From an uncultured Collinsella sp. (GTDB lineage Bacteria > Actinomycetota > Coriobacteriia > Coriobacteriales > Coriobacteriaceae), in NCBI GenBank assembly GCA_900541035.1, contig UQIN01000029.1:1-23412 (forward strand): 23,412 bases of DNA, read 5' to 3'. Positions 13,837 through 21,174 of the stretch are shown piece after piece (within the stretch, counting starts at the first letter, position 1; every line of letters starts with the position of its first letter). A program made the translations under genes and the position numbers. The notes below the pieces were generated by a model. That model had not been told where the DNA came from, did not search any database, and saw only the letters and a list, made by a program, of their open reading frames with translations.

Positions 13837-14531
13837 CGGCCGGCCCCCTCGACGATGCTCACGAAGTTCTTAAGGATGCGCTGACCCAGCGCGGAGGATT
13901 TCTCGGGATGGAACTGGCAGCCCCACACGTTGCCGTGGCGCACGATGCACGGGAAGCTCCGCGTATAGTGCGTGCGCGCCAGCACATCGGCGGCATCGGC
14001 GTCGTCGGCCACCGCATAACTGTGGGTGAAGTACATGTTGGCACCCTCGGCAAAACCAGCAAGCAGCGGATCGGCCGCGCCGGCGGGCGTCATGTGCACC
14101 TGGTCCCAGCCCACGTGCGGCACCTTCAGGCGGCTCGACTCCAAGCGTGTGCACGAGCCGCGCATAATACCCAGGCCATCGACCCAGGGACCGCCAGCCT
14201 GCTCGGAGGCGTTGCCGTCGGCGACCGCGCCCTCGTCCGCCAGCACGCCCTCGTCGCCGCGCTCAAAAAACAGTTGAAGACCCAGGCAGATGCCGAGCAG
14301 CGGAGTTCCGGCGGCGGCATCGAGCACCGCGTCCGCCTCGCCGCTCTGGCGCATAAAGGCGATCGCGTCATAGAACGCGCCCACGCCCGGGATGACCAGG
14401 CCGTCGGCGCGGCGGATCTGCTCCGGATCGTCCGACGTGCAGGCGGCGGCACCGGCGCGCGCAAGCCCGCGCGCAACGCTCGACAAGTTGCCCTTGTGGT
14501 AATCGACCACTACGATCTTCGGTTCGCCCAC
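13833..14531 (-). CDS. hisH: Imidazole glycerol phosphate synthase, glutamine amidotransferase subunit
   Basis: A 232-residue class I glutamine amidotransferase. The nucleophile motif is GICLGLQLFFE and the His-Glu pair is in CQFHPEKSSALG; the N-terminus IVVVDYHKGNLSSV and PHVGWDQV are HisH-specific. It supplies ammonia to HisF. The start codon is GTG, supported by AAAAGGAGGG just upstream. It carries a hydrophilic insertion (EGAVADGNASEQAGGPWVDG, roughly residues 100-118) after the nucleophile elbow that many HisH proteins lack. It overlaps hisA by 4 bases. Confidence 0.96.
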   Translation of the reverse strand: MGEPKIVVVDYHKGNLSSVARGLARAGAAACTSDDPEQIRRADGLVIPGVGAFYDAIAFMRQSGEADAVLDAAAGTPLLGICLGLQLFFERGDEGVLADEGAVADGNASEQAGGPWVDGLGIMRGSCTRLESSRLKVPHVGWDQVHMTPAGAADPLLAGFAEGANMYFTHSYAVADDADAADVLARTHYTRSFPCIVRHGNVWGCQFHPEKSSALGQRILKNFVSIVEGAGR

Positions 14532-14556
14532 GCGACCCTCCTTTTCCCATCATCCA

Positions 14557-14595
14557 AAACCACCACAAAGGAGACAGGCACCTCTGTGGTGGTTT
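14557..14595. repeat. Palindrome in the hisB-hisH gap
   Basis: AAACCACCACA (14557-14567) pairs perfectly with TGTGGTGGTTT (14585-14595). The loop contains GAGACAGGCACCTC. It lies just before the hisH ribosome site, in an otherwise compact operon, and has no T-run. It resembles the other extragenic palindromes in the window. Confidence 0.65.
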
Positions 14596-14609
14596 GTGCG
14601 ATCCGTCAG

Positions 14610-15197
14610 CTACAGCGAGCCCTTGGTGCTGGGGATGCCCTGTACGCGGGGGTCCAGCTCGCAGGCGTGGCGCATCGTGCGGCCCACGGCCTTAAAGGCG
14701 GCCTCGATAATGTGATGCGAGTTGCCACCCGCCAGCTCGCGCACGTGCAGTGTGAGCTTGGCATCGCGTGCAAAGGCATAAAAGAACTCGACGGCCAGCT
14801 CGGTATCGAACGTGCCCACGCGCTCGGTCGGCACGGGCAGCTCGCAATAAGCCTGGCCACGGCCCGAGATGTCCACGGCAGCCATCACGAGCGTCTCGTC
14901 CATGGCGATCGCCGCATCGGAAAAGCGCGTGATGCCCGCCTTGTCGCCCAGCGCCTGGCAAAACGCCTCGCCCAGCACAATGCCCGTATCCTCGACAGTG
15001 TGGTGAGCATCGACCTCAACGTCGCCCACCGCATGTACCGTCAGATCGAACAGGCCGTGGCGGCCAAAGGCGTTGAGCATGTGATCGAAAAACGGCACGC
15101 CGGTCGAGATATCACACACGCCGCTTCCGTCCAGGTCGAGCTTTACGACAATATCGGTCTCGCCCGTCTTGCGGGTCACCTCGGCATAACGGTCCAT
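14610..15197 (-). CDS. hisB: Imidazoleglycerol-phosphate dehydratase
   Basis: A 195-residue monofunctional IGP dehydratase without the histidinol-phosphatase domain found in enterobacterial HisB. The dimanganese-site motifs are FFDHMLNAFGRHG, DAHHTVEDTGIVLG, FSDAAIAMDETL and GNSHHIIEAAFKA. It converts IGP to imidazole acetol phosphate. The ATG directly abuts the hisC stop, with GGAGGAGAT inside the end of hisC, so translation is coupled. Confidence 0.97.
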   Translation of the reverse strand: MDRYAEVTRKTGETDIVVKLDLDGSGVCDISTGVPFFDHMLNAFGRHGLFDLTVHAVGDVEVDAHHTVEDTGIVLGEAFCQALGDKAGITRFSDAAIAMDETLVMAAVDISGRGQAYCELPVPTERVGTFDTELAVEFFYAFARDAKLTLHVRELAGGNSHHIIEAAFKAVGRTMRHACELDPRVQGIPSTKGSL

Positions 15198-16313
15198 CTA
15201 CATCTCCTCCTTCACCAGCGCGGCAAACGCAGCCAGCACCTCGTCGTTTTCTTGCGGCGTGCCCACGGTGATGCGCAGACAGTCCGCGAGCCCCGGCGCG
15301 TAGCTAAAGTCGCGCACCAAAATCGAATACTCGTCGCGCAGACGCTCGCGCACGTGCGTGGCATGCGGCGTGCGCACGAGCACAAAGTTCGCCGCGCTCG
15401 GCCACGCCTCCACGGGCAGACCCTCGGCAGCCATTGCGTGCAGGGCACACAGTTCGCGCTCCCGCTCGGATGCAACCTGTGCCACCACGGGTGCGTAGGC
15501 ATCGCGGGCACGCACGCAGGCAAGCGCGGCGGCCTGGCTCAGCACGTTAACCGAGTAGATCTGGCGAATCGCCGCAAACGCATCGATGACCTCGGGCGCC
15601 GCGATCACATAGCCCAGACGCGTGCCGGCGGCGCCAAACGCCTTGGACAGCGTATGCAGAATCACCAGGTTGGGATGCTCGGCGATAAGCCCCTGCGCCG
15701 TGGTAGCCGCGCCAAACGAATCGTCCGCAAACTCAACGTAGGCCTCGTCGACCATGACCATGCCGGGGCACGCATCGCACAGGGCCGCGACAAAGTCGAG
15801 CGGTGCCACGTCGCCCGTGGGGTTGTTGGGCGAAGTCACGATGGCCAGGCTGCACTCCGGCGCCGCGGCAAGCACGGCTGCCTGGTCGAGCTCAAAGCTC
15901 GCCGGGTCGCGCCACACGTCGCGCACCTCGGTCTGACAGAGCGATGCAAAGAACGCATACTCGCTAAAGCACGGCGGGCAGTTGAGCAGGGTCCGTCCCG
16001 CGCCGCCAAACGCCAGCAGGTAGTTATAGAGCAGCTCGTCGCCGCCGTTTCCCACGCAAGTATTCTCGCGCGTCACGCCATGCCAAGCAGCCAGCTCGTC
16101 GCGCAGCTCGTTGGACATGGGATCGGGATAGCGGTTGAGCGGTGTGGCAGCCAAGGCCGCGTCGATCGCCTCGCGCACGCCAGCGGGCACGGGATAGGTG
16201 TTCTCGTTGGCCGAAAGATTGATGCGCGTGGGCGTAAAGTTGGGATCGTAGGGCTCAATACCGGCCAAGTAGGGCTGGACGAGCTCCTTCATGCGCGGCG
16301 TGAGTTCGGCCAT
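15198..16313 (-). CDS. hisC: Histidinol-phosphate aminotransferase
   Basis: A 371-residue fold-type I PLP aminotransferase transferring the amino group from glutamate to imidazole acetol phosphate. INLSANENTYPVP, LNRYPDPMSNELR, GNGGDELLYNY, TSPNNPTGDV, VDEAYVEFA and the PLP-lysine motif HTLSKAFGAAGTRLGY are all in order. The ATG at 16313 is preferred over one at 16346 because it follows GAGGAGG and lies one base after the hisD stop; the longer version would overlap hisD without a ribosome site. Confidence 0.96.
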   Translation of the reverse strand: MAELTPRMKELVQPYLAGIEPYDPNFTPTRINLSANENTYPVPAGVREAIDAALAATPLNRYPDPMSNELRDELAAWHGVTRENTCVGNGGDELLYNYLLAFGGAGRTLLNCPPCFSEYAFFASLCQTEVRDVWRDPASFELDQAAVLAAAPECSLAIVTSPNNPTGDVAPLDFVAALCDACPGMVMVDEAYVEFADDSFGAATTAQGLIAEHPNLVILHTLSKAFGAAGTRLGYVIAAPEVIDAFAAIRQIYSVNVLSQAAALACVRARDAYAPVVAQVASERERELCALHAMAAEGLPVEAWPSAANFVLVRTPHATHVRERLRDEYSILVRDFSYAPGLADCLRITVGTPQENDEVLAAFAALVKEEM

Positions 16314-16314
16314 G

Positions 16315-17751
16315 TTAAGCCTCCTCGCCGGTCGCGCCAGCGCCATCCGAGCCTGCAGCCGCCAGGTCCACGCCCTCGGCGACCGTCACGGTCGTATCAC
16401 CCGGCCAGGCGACCTTGGTCAGGTCGGCCGCAGCCAGCGACGCAGCGCTCACGGCATCCTCGCCCTGCTCCAACACGCGGCGACGCAAAGCGGCGGAAAG
16501 CGCGTGCGCCCACAGGCCCTCGGCCTCGGCCAGGCGCTGCGTCGCGGGAGCGTCCGAGAGCAGGCCCTCGGGTGTATAACAAATGACACTCGAGCGCTTA
16601 ACGAACTCTTCGACCGAAAGCGGGTTGGAGAACATGGCCGTACCGCCGGTCGGCAGCGTGTGGTTCGGGCCGGCAACGTAATCGCCGAGCGGCTCGGAGC
16701 TCCACGCGCCCACAAAGATGGCGCCGGCGTTGCGAATGCCGCCGAGCAGGCCCATCGCATCCTTACAGTGCAGCTCAAGGTGCTCGGGCGCCACGGTGTT
16801 CACCGCCTCGACAGCGGCAGCCATATCGGCGGCCACCACGATGGTGCCCTCGTTATCGAGCGAGGCACGCGTGATCTCGGCACGCGGGGACTGCGCCACC
16901 AGAATATCGATACCCGCCTCGACCTCGCGCGCAAACTGCTCGTCGCAGGTCACCAAATAGCAGGCTGCCAGCGGATCGTGCTCGGCCTGAGCCATCAGGT
17001 CTGCCGCGACCACCATGGGCTTGGCCGTAGCATCGGCCAGCACGCAGACCTCGGACGGGCCGGCGACCATGTCGATTCCCACATCGCCCGAGACAATCTG
17101 CTTGGCCGCCGCAACAAAGGCGTTACCCGGGCCGGTGATTTTGTCGACGCGCGGAATGGTCTCGGTACCGTATGCCAGCGCGGCCACGGCCTGGGCGCCG
17201 CCCACCATATAAATTTCGTCCACGCCGCCGAGCTTTGCCGCGGCGAGCGTGTAGGGGCTGATCAGGCCGTCTTTTTGCGGCGGGGTCACCATGACCACGC
17301 GCTTAACGCCGGCGACCTTGGCGGGAATGGCATTCATAAGCACCGTGGAGGGATACTGTGCGCGACCGCCCGGCACGTAGATGCCGGCCGCCGCGAGCGG
17401 GGTCACTTTAACGCCGAGCATCGTGCCGTCCGGGCGCGTGGTAAACCAGCTCTGCTCGACCTCGCGCTGGTGGAACTCACGAATCTGGCGCGCGGCCTTC
17501 TCGAGCGCGGCGACAAAGGCCGGATCGAGGCCTTCGAGCGCGGCATCGACCTGCTCTTGCGGCAGACGGAAGCTCTGCAGCTCGACACCGTCAAAACGCT
17601 GACAGTAATCGCGCACCGCGGCATCGCCGTTGGCGCGCACGTTAGCCACGATATCGCGGGCGGCGTCGACGATGCTTTGCGGCAGCACACCCTTGCGGTT
17701 GAGCTGGTTGGTAACGAGGCGCTCACCGGGAGCAAGCTTGATGGTCTTCAT
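16315..17751 (-). CDS. hisD: Histidinol dehydrogenase
   Basis: A 478-residue zinc enzyme oxidising histidinol to histidine in two NAD-dependent steps. Landmarks include YVPGGRAQYPSTVLMNAIPA, MVAGPSEVCVLAD, the zinc-site region AGPNHTLPTGGTA and SVEEFVKRSSV. The C-terminus carries an Ala/Gly-rich tail (DLAAAGSDGAGATGEEA) beyond the usual end. The gene follows hisZG after a 105-base gap in which only GC-rich sequence without a clear hairpin and T-run is seen. AGGGGA lies 7 bases before the ATG. Confidence 0.97.
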   Translation of the reverse strand: MKTIKLAPGERLVTNQLNRKGVLPQSIVDAARDIVANVRANGDAAVRDYCQRFDGVELQSFRLPQEQVDAALEGLDPAFVAALEKAARQIREFHQREVEQSWFTTRPDGTMLGVKVTPLAAAGIYVPGGRAQYPSTVLMNAIPAKVAGVKRVVMVTPPQKDGLISPYTLAAAKLGGVDEIYMVGGAQAVAALAYGTETIPRVDKITGPGNAFVAAAKQIVSGDVGIDMVAGPSEVCVLADATAKPMVVAADLMAQAEHDPLAACYLVTCDEQFAREVEAGIDILVAQSPRAEITRASLDNEGTIVVAADMAAAVEAVNTVAPEHLELHCKDAMGLLGGIRNAGAIFVGAWSSEPLGDYVAGPNHTLPTGGTAMFSNPLSVEEFVKRSSVICYTPEGLLSDAPATQRLAEAEGLWAHALSAALRRRVLEQGEDAVSAASLAAADLTKVAWPGDTTVTVAEGVDLAAAGSDGAGATGEEA

Positions 17752-17856
17752 ATCGGAATCCCCTATCGGTCGAGGTTGAGTTCGAAAAACGAGAGGCCGG
17801 GCGGCGGCGCCAATCGGCCCGCAGCCCAGACGTTGGGACGCCCGTGCGTGCTCGCG

Positions 17857-19572
17857 CTATTGTGCCGAGCCCGCAACGGGCTCAAAATGCTTGTCCTTCA
17901 CGGCCGCTGCCAAGCGATCTGCCAGATTACGCACGCGCGGATCCAGGTGCGCAGCACCCGGGTTGACGAAGAAGCGGGCCGTACAGTCCATAATGCGACC
18001 GGTGATGACCAGGTCGTTGTCGCGCAGCGTGGCGCCCGTGGCAGTAATATCCACGATGCGATCAGTCATGCCGACGATGGGGCCCAACTCGATGTTGCCG
18101 TGCAGCGAAACGATGTCGGCGTTCACGCCGCGCTCGGCATACCATGCACCCGCGATGCGCGGATACTTGGTGGCCACGCGAAGCGACCCGCGGCGAGCAT
18201 AGTTGCGCTCGGCCTGACCGGCGCGCCGTGCGGGCTCCGCCTCGATAAAGGTGCACAGGCCATAGCCCAGGTCGACCAGCTGCAGCAGGTTGAGGTCTGC
18301 CTCGATGAGCGAGTCCCAGCCGCAGATGCCGCAATCGGCACCGCCGCAACCCACAAAGGCAGGCGCATCGCTGGGACGCACGATGACAAACTCGATATCG
18401 CCGACCGCGCCCTCGCCGGCACGCGTGTCGCGGCCGCGCACGATCAGGTGACGGCCGGGGTCACGCAGCTCGGAGACGTCCAGGCCCGCGGTCTCAAGCA
18501 CGTCGAGGGTATCGGCCTTGAGCGAACCCTTGGGCACGGCGATACGCAGCGGCCCCTCGGCGCCACGGCCCACGGCGTGGTCGCCATCGGAAGCGGCGTC
18601 CTCGGCCGAGGTGCGCGCGGCCTCCAGGCGCTCGAGCGAAAAGGCGAAGCCCGCCGCCGGCACCTCGATACCGTCGCCAAATGCGCCGGTAAAGATGGAG
18701 TCGTAGCGTCCGCCCGAACCGACCGGATCGGGCAAGCCGCCGGCATAGGCCTTAAAGACCAGGCCCGTGTAGTAATCGAAAGAGTTCATGATGGAGAAGT
18801 CGAAGGACAGCACCTGGGCGTCTTCGGGAGCCAGACCATCGACTAGGGCACGCAGTTCGCGCGTCAGCGGCGCGACGATACCGGCGGCCTCCAGCAGCGC
18901 GTCCACGCGGTCAAGTACCTCGGCACCGCCGTGCAGGCGCGGCAGCTCGCTAATGGCGGCCTTGACGGCATCGGACTCGACGCTTGCCGCCACGCGGGCA
19001 TCGAGGCCCACAAAGTCGTTGGCATGCACGCAGCGCAGGACCTCGGCAGCCAGCTCACCATCCTCGCACACCGCGAGCAATTCCTTAAAAGGACGCACAC
19101 TGCCTGCGATAATGCGCGCATCGGGAAGTGCCAGCTCGCGTACGGCCTCGGCAACGAGCGAGACAATCTCGACATCGCCCGCGGTATCTCCCGCGCCGAT
19201 GAGCTCAAAGCCCAACTGCGTAAACTGACGCGAGCCACCGGCATTGCGCTGACACTCGCGAACCACCGGCGCCTCGTAGCGAAGGCGCAGGGGCAGGTCG
19301 GCCGCGCGCATGCGGGTCGAAACCAGGCGCACGATCGGCAGCGTGTTGTCGGGACGGACCACCAGCAGGCGGCCGTCGTCATCAAAGAGCTTAAACGGCG
19401 TGTCCGCAATGCGGCCGCCTTCCTCGAGCGAACCCTTGTCCTCGAGCAGCGGCGTTTCGACCGGCAGGTAATGATGCTCCCTAAAGCAGCCCTTCACCGT
19501 CAGCGCAATCTCTTCGCGCGCCTGAGCCTCCTCGGGCAATATGTCCCGGAATCCCCACGGTGTGGCCGTCAT
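17857..19572 (-). CDS. hisG: HisZ-HisG fusion: ATP phosphoribosyltransferase with built-in regulatory domain
   Basis: A 571-residue single frame joining two proteins that are normally separate. Residues 1-320 are HisZ, a histidyl-tRNA synthetase paralogue: WGFRDILPEEAQ, VVRPDNTLPIVRLVSTRM, QFTQLGFELIG, SFDYYTGLVFKAY, GSGGRYDSI and AAGFAFSLERLEA. A linker (321-341, rich in Asp, Ala and Gly) leads to short-form HisG (342-560): LRIAVPKGSLKADTLDVLE and the PRPP loop VDITATGATLRDNDL. HisG commits ATP and PRPP to histidine; short HisG needs HisZ for activity and histidine feedback. First gene of the his operon, with GAGGAGG before the ATG. Cysteines 409, 414 and 417 (CGGADCGIC) sit where most HisG proteins lack them. 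Confidence 0.93.
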   Translation of the reverse strand: MTATPWGFRDILPEEAQAREEIALTVKGCFREHHYLPVETPLLEDKGSLEEGGRIADTPFKLFDDDGRLLVVRPDNTLPIVRLVSTRMRAADLPLRLRYEAPVVRECQRNAGGSRQFTQLGFELIGAGDTAGDVEIVSLVAEAVRELALPDARIIAGSVRPFKELLAVCEDGELAAEVLRCVHANDFVGLDARVAASVESDAVKAAISELPRLHGGAEVLDRVDALLEAAGIVAPLTRELRALVDGLAPEDAQVLSFDFSIMNSFDYYTGLVFKAYAGGLPDPVGSGGRYDSIFTGAFGDGIEVPAAGFAFSLERLEAARTSAEDAASDGDHAVGRGAEGPLRIAVPKGSLKADTLDVLETAGLDVSELRDPGRHLIVRGRDTRAGEGAVGDIEFVIVRPSDAPAFVGCGGADCGICGWDSLIEADLNLLQLVDLGYGLCTFIEAEPARRAGQAERNYARRGSLRVATKYPRIAGAWYAERGVNADIVSLHGNIELGPIVGMTDRIVDITATGATLRDNDLVITGRIMDCTARFFVNPGAAHLDPRVRNLADRLAAAVKDKHFEPVAGSAQ

Positions 19573-19607
19573 CTGGTGAGCCTCCTCATGCTGTGTTTCA
19601 TATAGAG

Positions 19608-19639
19608 CAGAAGACCGGCATAGCTCCGCCGGTCTTCTG
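19608..19639 (-). promoter_or_regulatory. Perfect hairpin in the his operon leader
   Basis: CAGAAGACCGGC and GCCGGTCTTCTG form a 12-base perfect stem with an 8-base loop. It ends about 35 bases before the hisZG start and is not followed by a T-run on the minus strand, so it is not an ordinary terminator. It could be a leader-RNA structure that controls or protects the his message. Confidence 0.45.
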
Positions 19640-19662
19640 GGTACTTTAGCATACTAGAGTGC

Positions 19663-19726
19663 TTGCGGGGAAAATCCGCCGCAACCGCTCATAGCGTATT
19701 CATTTGGAAACATAGGGCGAGCGGTT
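19663..19726 (-). promoter_or_regulatory. Further stem-loops upstream of the his operon
   Basis: TTGCGG (19663-19668) with CCGCAA (19679-19684), and AACCGCTC (19683-19690) with GAGCGGTT (19719-19726), form two potential hairpins sharing two bases. They lie between the SIS gene terminator and the 12-base hairpin. No convincing promoter, T-box signature or histidine-codon run is found here. Confidence 0.3.
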
Positions 19727-19750
19727 AGCAGCAGTCTCTTGTCACAACGC

Positions 19751-19784
19751 AAAAAGGGCGCCCGCGCAAATGCGGACGCCCTTG
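19751..19784 (-). terminator. Rho-independent terminator after the SIS-domain gene
   Basis: On the minus strand AAGGGCG...CGCCCTT, with an inner CCGC/GCGG stem, is followed by TTTTTGCG. It lies about 50 bases after the SIS gene stop and insulates it from the his operon. Confidence 0.85.
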
Positions 19785-19834
19785 TGCAGAGTCGAGATAT
19801 CAACCAGCCAAGATATCGGACCCGTGACCAGCTC

Positions 19835-20896
19835 TTAGTAGTCGAACTGGTGGTAGTAGCGGCGGTACTTGAGGTTGTGCTTGGTGACCAGCTCGTAGTT
19901 GCGCGAGAGGCGGTCGGTGGTCAGCACGGACAGGATCCACGGCGACACGATGACGCGGAAGTCGTCGTCCAGGCCCGGGATCGCGTACTCGGCGGTGTCG
20001 ATGATGACGTAGTCCTCGTCGCCGGTCACGCCGCTGGTGAGGAAGGCGCGGACGCGCTCGTCCAGGGCGCGGCACTCGTCCTCGCCCATGAACAGGAACA
20101 CCGGGACGCCGGGCTCGAGCAGCTCGAGGGTGCCGTGGAAGAAGTCGTGCGAGGTGATGTGGCGGATGCGCTTCCACTGCATCTCCTCGAGCAGGCACAT
20201 GGAGTACAGGATGGTCTCGCCCCACAGGGCGCCCGAGCCGATGAACATGGTGTAGTCGGCCAGGGCGTACTTCCTCGCGAGCTCCTCGGCGCGCGGCTCG
20301 AAGCGCTTGCGGATGTCGAGCATGTCCTTCCAGACGTCCTTCGTCTGCTCGATGAACAGGTCGAACTTGGGGAAGCAGCCGCGGCGGTTGAGCAGGCGCA
20401 GGCCGAAGCAGTCGGCGAGGTAGTAGCCCTTCTCGCAGCCGCCGGCGCCGTGGTCGGAGGCCATCATGACGCAGTTCTCGGCGCCCACGGCCTGCCCGAT
20501 CTTGCCCTCGGGGTTGGTCATGGCGAAGACGCGCACGCCCATCTCCCTCATCTTGCCGACGGCCTCGAGCACCTCGGGGGTGGTGCCGGACTCGGAGGCG
20601 GTCAGCACGACGGACCTGTCGGTCATGCGCTTGTGGCCCATGACGTTCCACTCGGCGGCGTGGATCAGGTAGACCTCGAGGTCGCGGTCGCCGAACTTGT
20701 TCATGAGGTACTCGAGCTGCATGAACTCGTCCCAGGTGCCGCCGACGCCCATCAGGAAGACGGCGTCGTAGCCCTCCTCGTGCACGCGGTCGGCCAGGGC
20801 CGTCATCCTCTTGCCGGCCTCGTAGACGTTCCTGCCGTCCTCGAGGTAGCCCTCCTGGTCGAAGTGCACGATCTCGATCTTCTCGGTCTCCTTCAT
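19835..20896 (-). CDS. SIS-domain sugar isomerase/deglycase, FrlB-like
   Basis: A 353-residue protein with two SIS (phosphosugar-binding) domains. Domain 1 has FLMGVGGTWDEF and LTASESGTTPEVLEAV (the Ser-rich phosphate loop); domain 2 has FIGSGALWGET. The segments HDFFHGTLELLEPGVPVFLFMGEDE and the C-terminus KYRRYYHQFDY resemble fructoselysine-6-phosphate deglycase FrlB, so cleavage of an amadori or amino-sugar phosphate is likely. The ATG at 20896 follows AAAGGAGC. No kinase or transporter gene lies beside it, but two GntR/UTRA genes lie just upstream on the same strand. Codon use is extreme: nearly every third base is G or C, and AGG is repeatedly used for Arg, unlike the neighbours. This hints at transfer from a higher-GC relative. 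The exact substrate is unknown. Confidence 0.8.
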   Translation of the reverse strand: MKETEKIEIVHFDQEGYLEDGRNVYEAGKRMTALADRVHEEGYDAVFLMGVGGTWDEFMQLEYLMNKFGDRDLEVYLIHAAEWNVMGHKRMTDRSVVLTASESGTTPEVLEAVGKMREMGVRVFAMTNPEGKIGQAVGAENCVMMASDHGAGGCEKGYYLADCFGLRLLNRRGCFPKFDLFIEQTKDVWKDMLDIRKRFEPRAEELARKYALADYTMFIGSGALWGETILYSMCLLEEMQWKRIRHITSHDFFHGTLELLEPGVPVFLFMGEDECRALDERVRAFLTSGVTGDEDYVIIDTAEYAIPGLDDDFRVIVSPWILSVLTTDRLSRNYELVTKHNLKYRRYYHQFDY

Positions 20897-20917
20897 TCCC
20901 GCTCCTTTCACGAGCAG

Positions 20918-21009
20918 TTTGAATTGTCGCACGGGTACGAACGGGCTTGCCGTCCCATTCGTCTCGCTTAATCTTGCGGTCATCTTGGCCGCAAACTCAA
21001 CAATTCAAA
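20918..21009. promoter_or_regulatory. Inverted repeats in the SIS gene leader
   Basis: TTTGAATTGT (20918-20927) and ACAATTCAAA (21000-21009) are perfect complements 72 bases apart, enclosing a smaller pair TTGCGG (20974-20979) and CCGCAA (20989-20994). They could form a nested leader-RNA fold or be two operator half-sites. Confidence 0.35.
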
Positions 21010-21010
21010 G

Positions 21011-21056
21011 GTTCTTAATACCAGTGAACGATAACAGGTTAGCCGTTTTTAATACC
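21011..21056 (-). promoter_or_regulatory. Paired operator-like repeats upstream of the SIS gene
   Basis: GTTCTTAATACC (21011-21022) and GTTTTTAATACC (21045-21056) repeat 34 bases apart. On the minus strand the first reads ACTGGTATTAAGAACC, a GGT-n7-ACC arrangement similar to GntR/HutC-family operators. They lie between the SIS gene and the two GntR/UTRA genes, so they are good candidate sites for one or both regulators. Confidence 0.5.
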
Positions 21057-21132
21057 GATTTTTCGATTTCGTTCTCCCCTCTCGGTAGACGGTCAGTTTT
21101 GGCCGCTCATCGGTCAAGCGGCACATATCCTC

Positions 21133-21168
21133 AAAAAACGAGCGCCCCCGCCGTGCGCGAGGACGCTC
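21133..21168 (-). terminator. Rho-independent terminator after the GntR pair
   Basis: On the minus strand a stem of about 12 pairs, from GAGCGTCC to GGGCGCTC with some G-T wobbles, is followed by GTTTTTT. It begins 7 bases after the stop of the second GntR gene and separates it from the SIS gene. Confidence 0.75.
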
Positions 21169-21174
21169 TCAACG

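Noticed and set aside
13704..16586. A 960-codon open frame on the plus strand across hisH, hisB, hisC and hisD
   Set aside because: It lies antisense to well-supported his genes, and its translation is low-complexity (Arg, His, Ala rich). High GC removes stop codons in the opposite frame.
19569..19601. A short frame MKHSMRRLTR overlapping the hisZG start, as a possible his leader peptide
   Set aside because: It has one histidine codon only, no run of histidines and no ribosome site before its ATG.
19573..19750. T-box riboswitch controlling the his operon
   Set aside because: The T-box sequence core (AGGGTGGNACCGCG-like) is not present on the minus strand.
19739..20971. A 410-codon plus-strand open frame opposite the SIS gene
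   Set aside because: The sequence is dominated by Leu, Val, Gly and His as expected from antisense of nearly 100 percent GC third positions; the minus-strand protein has clear SIS motifs.
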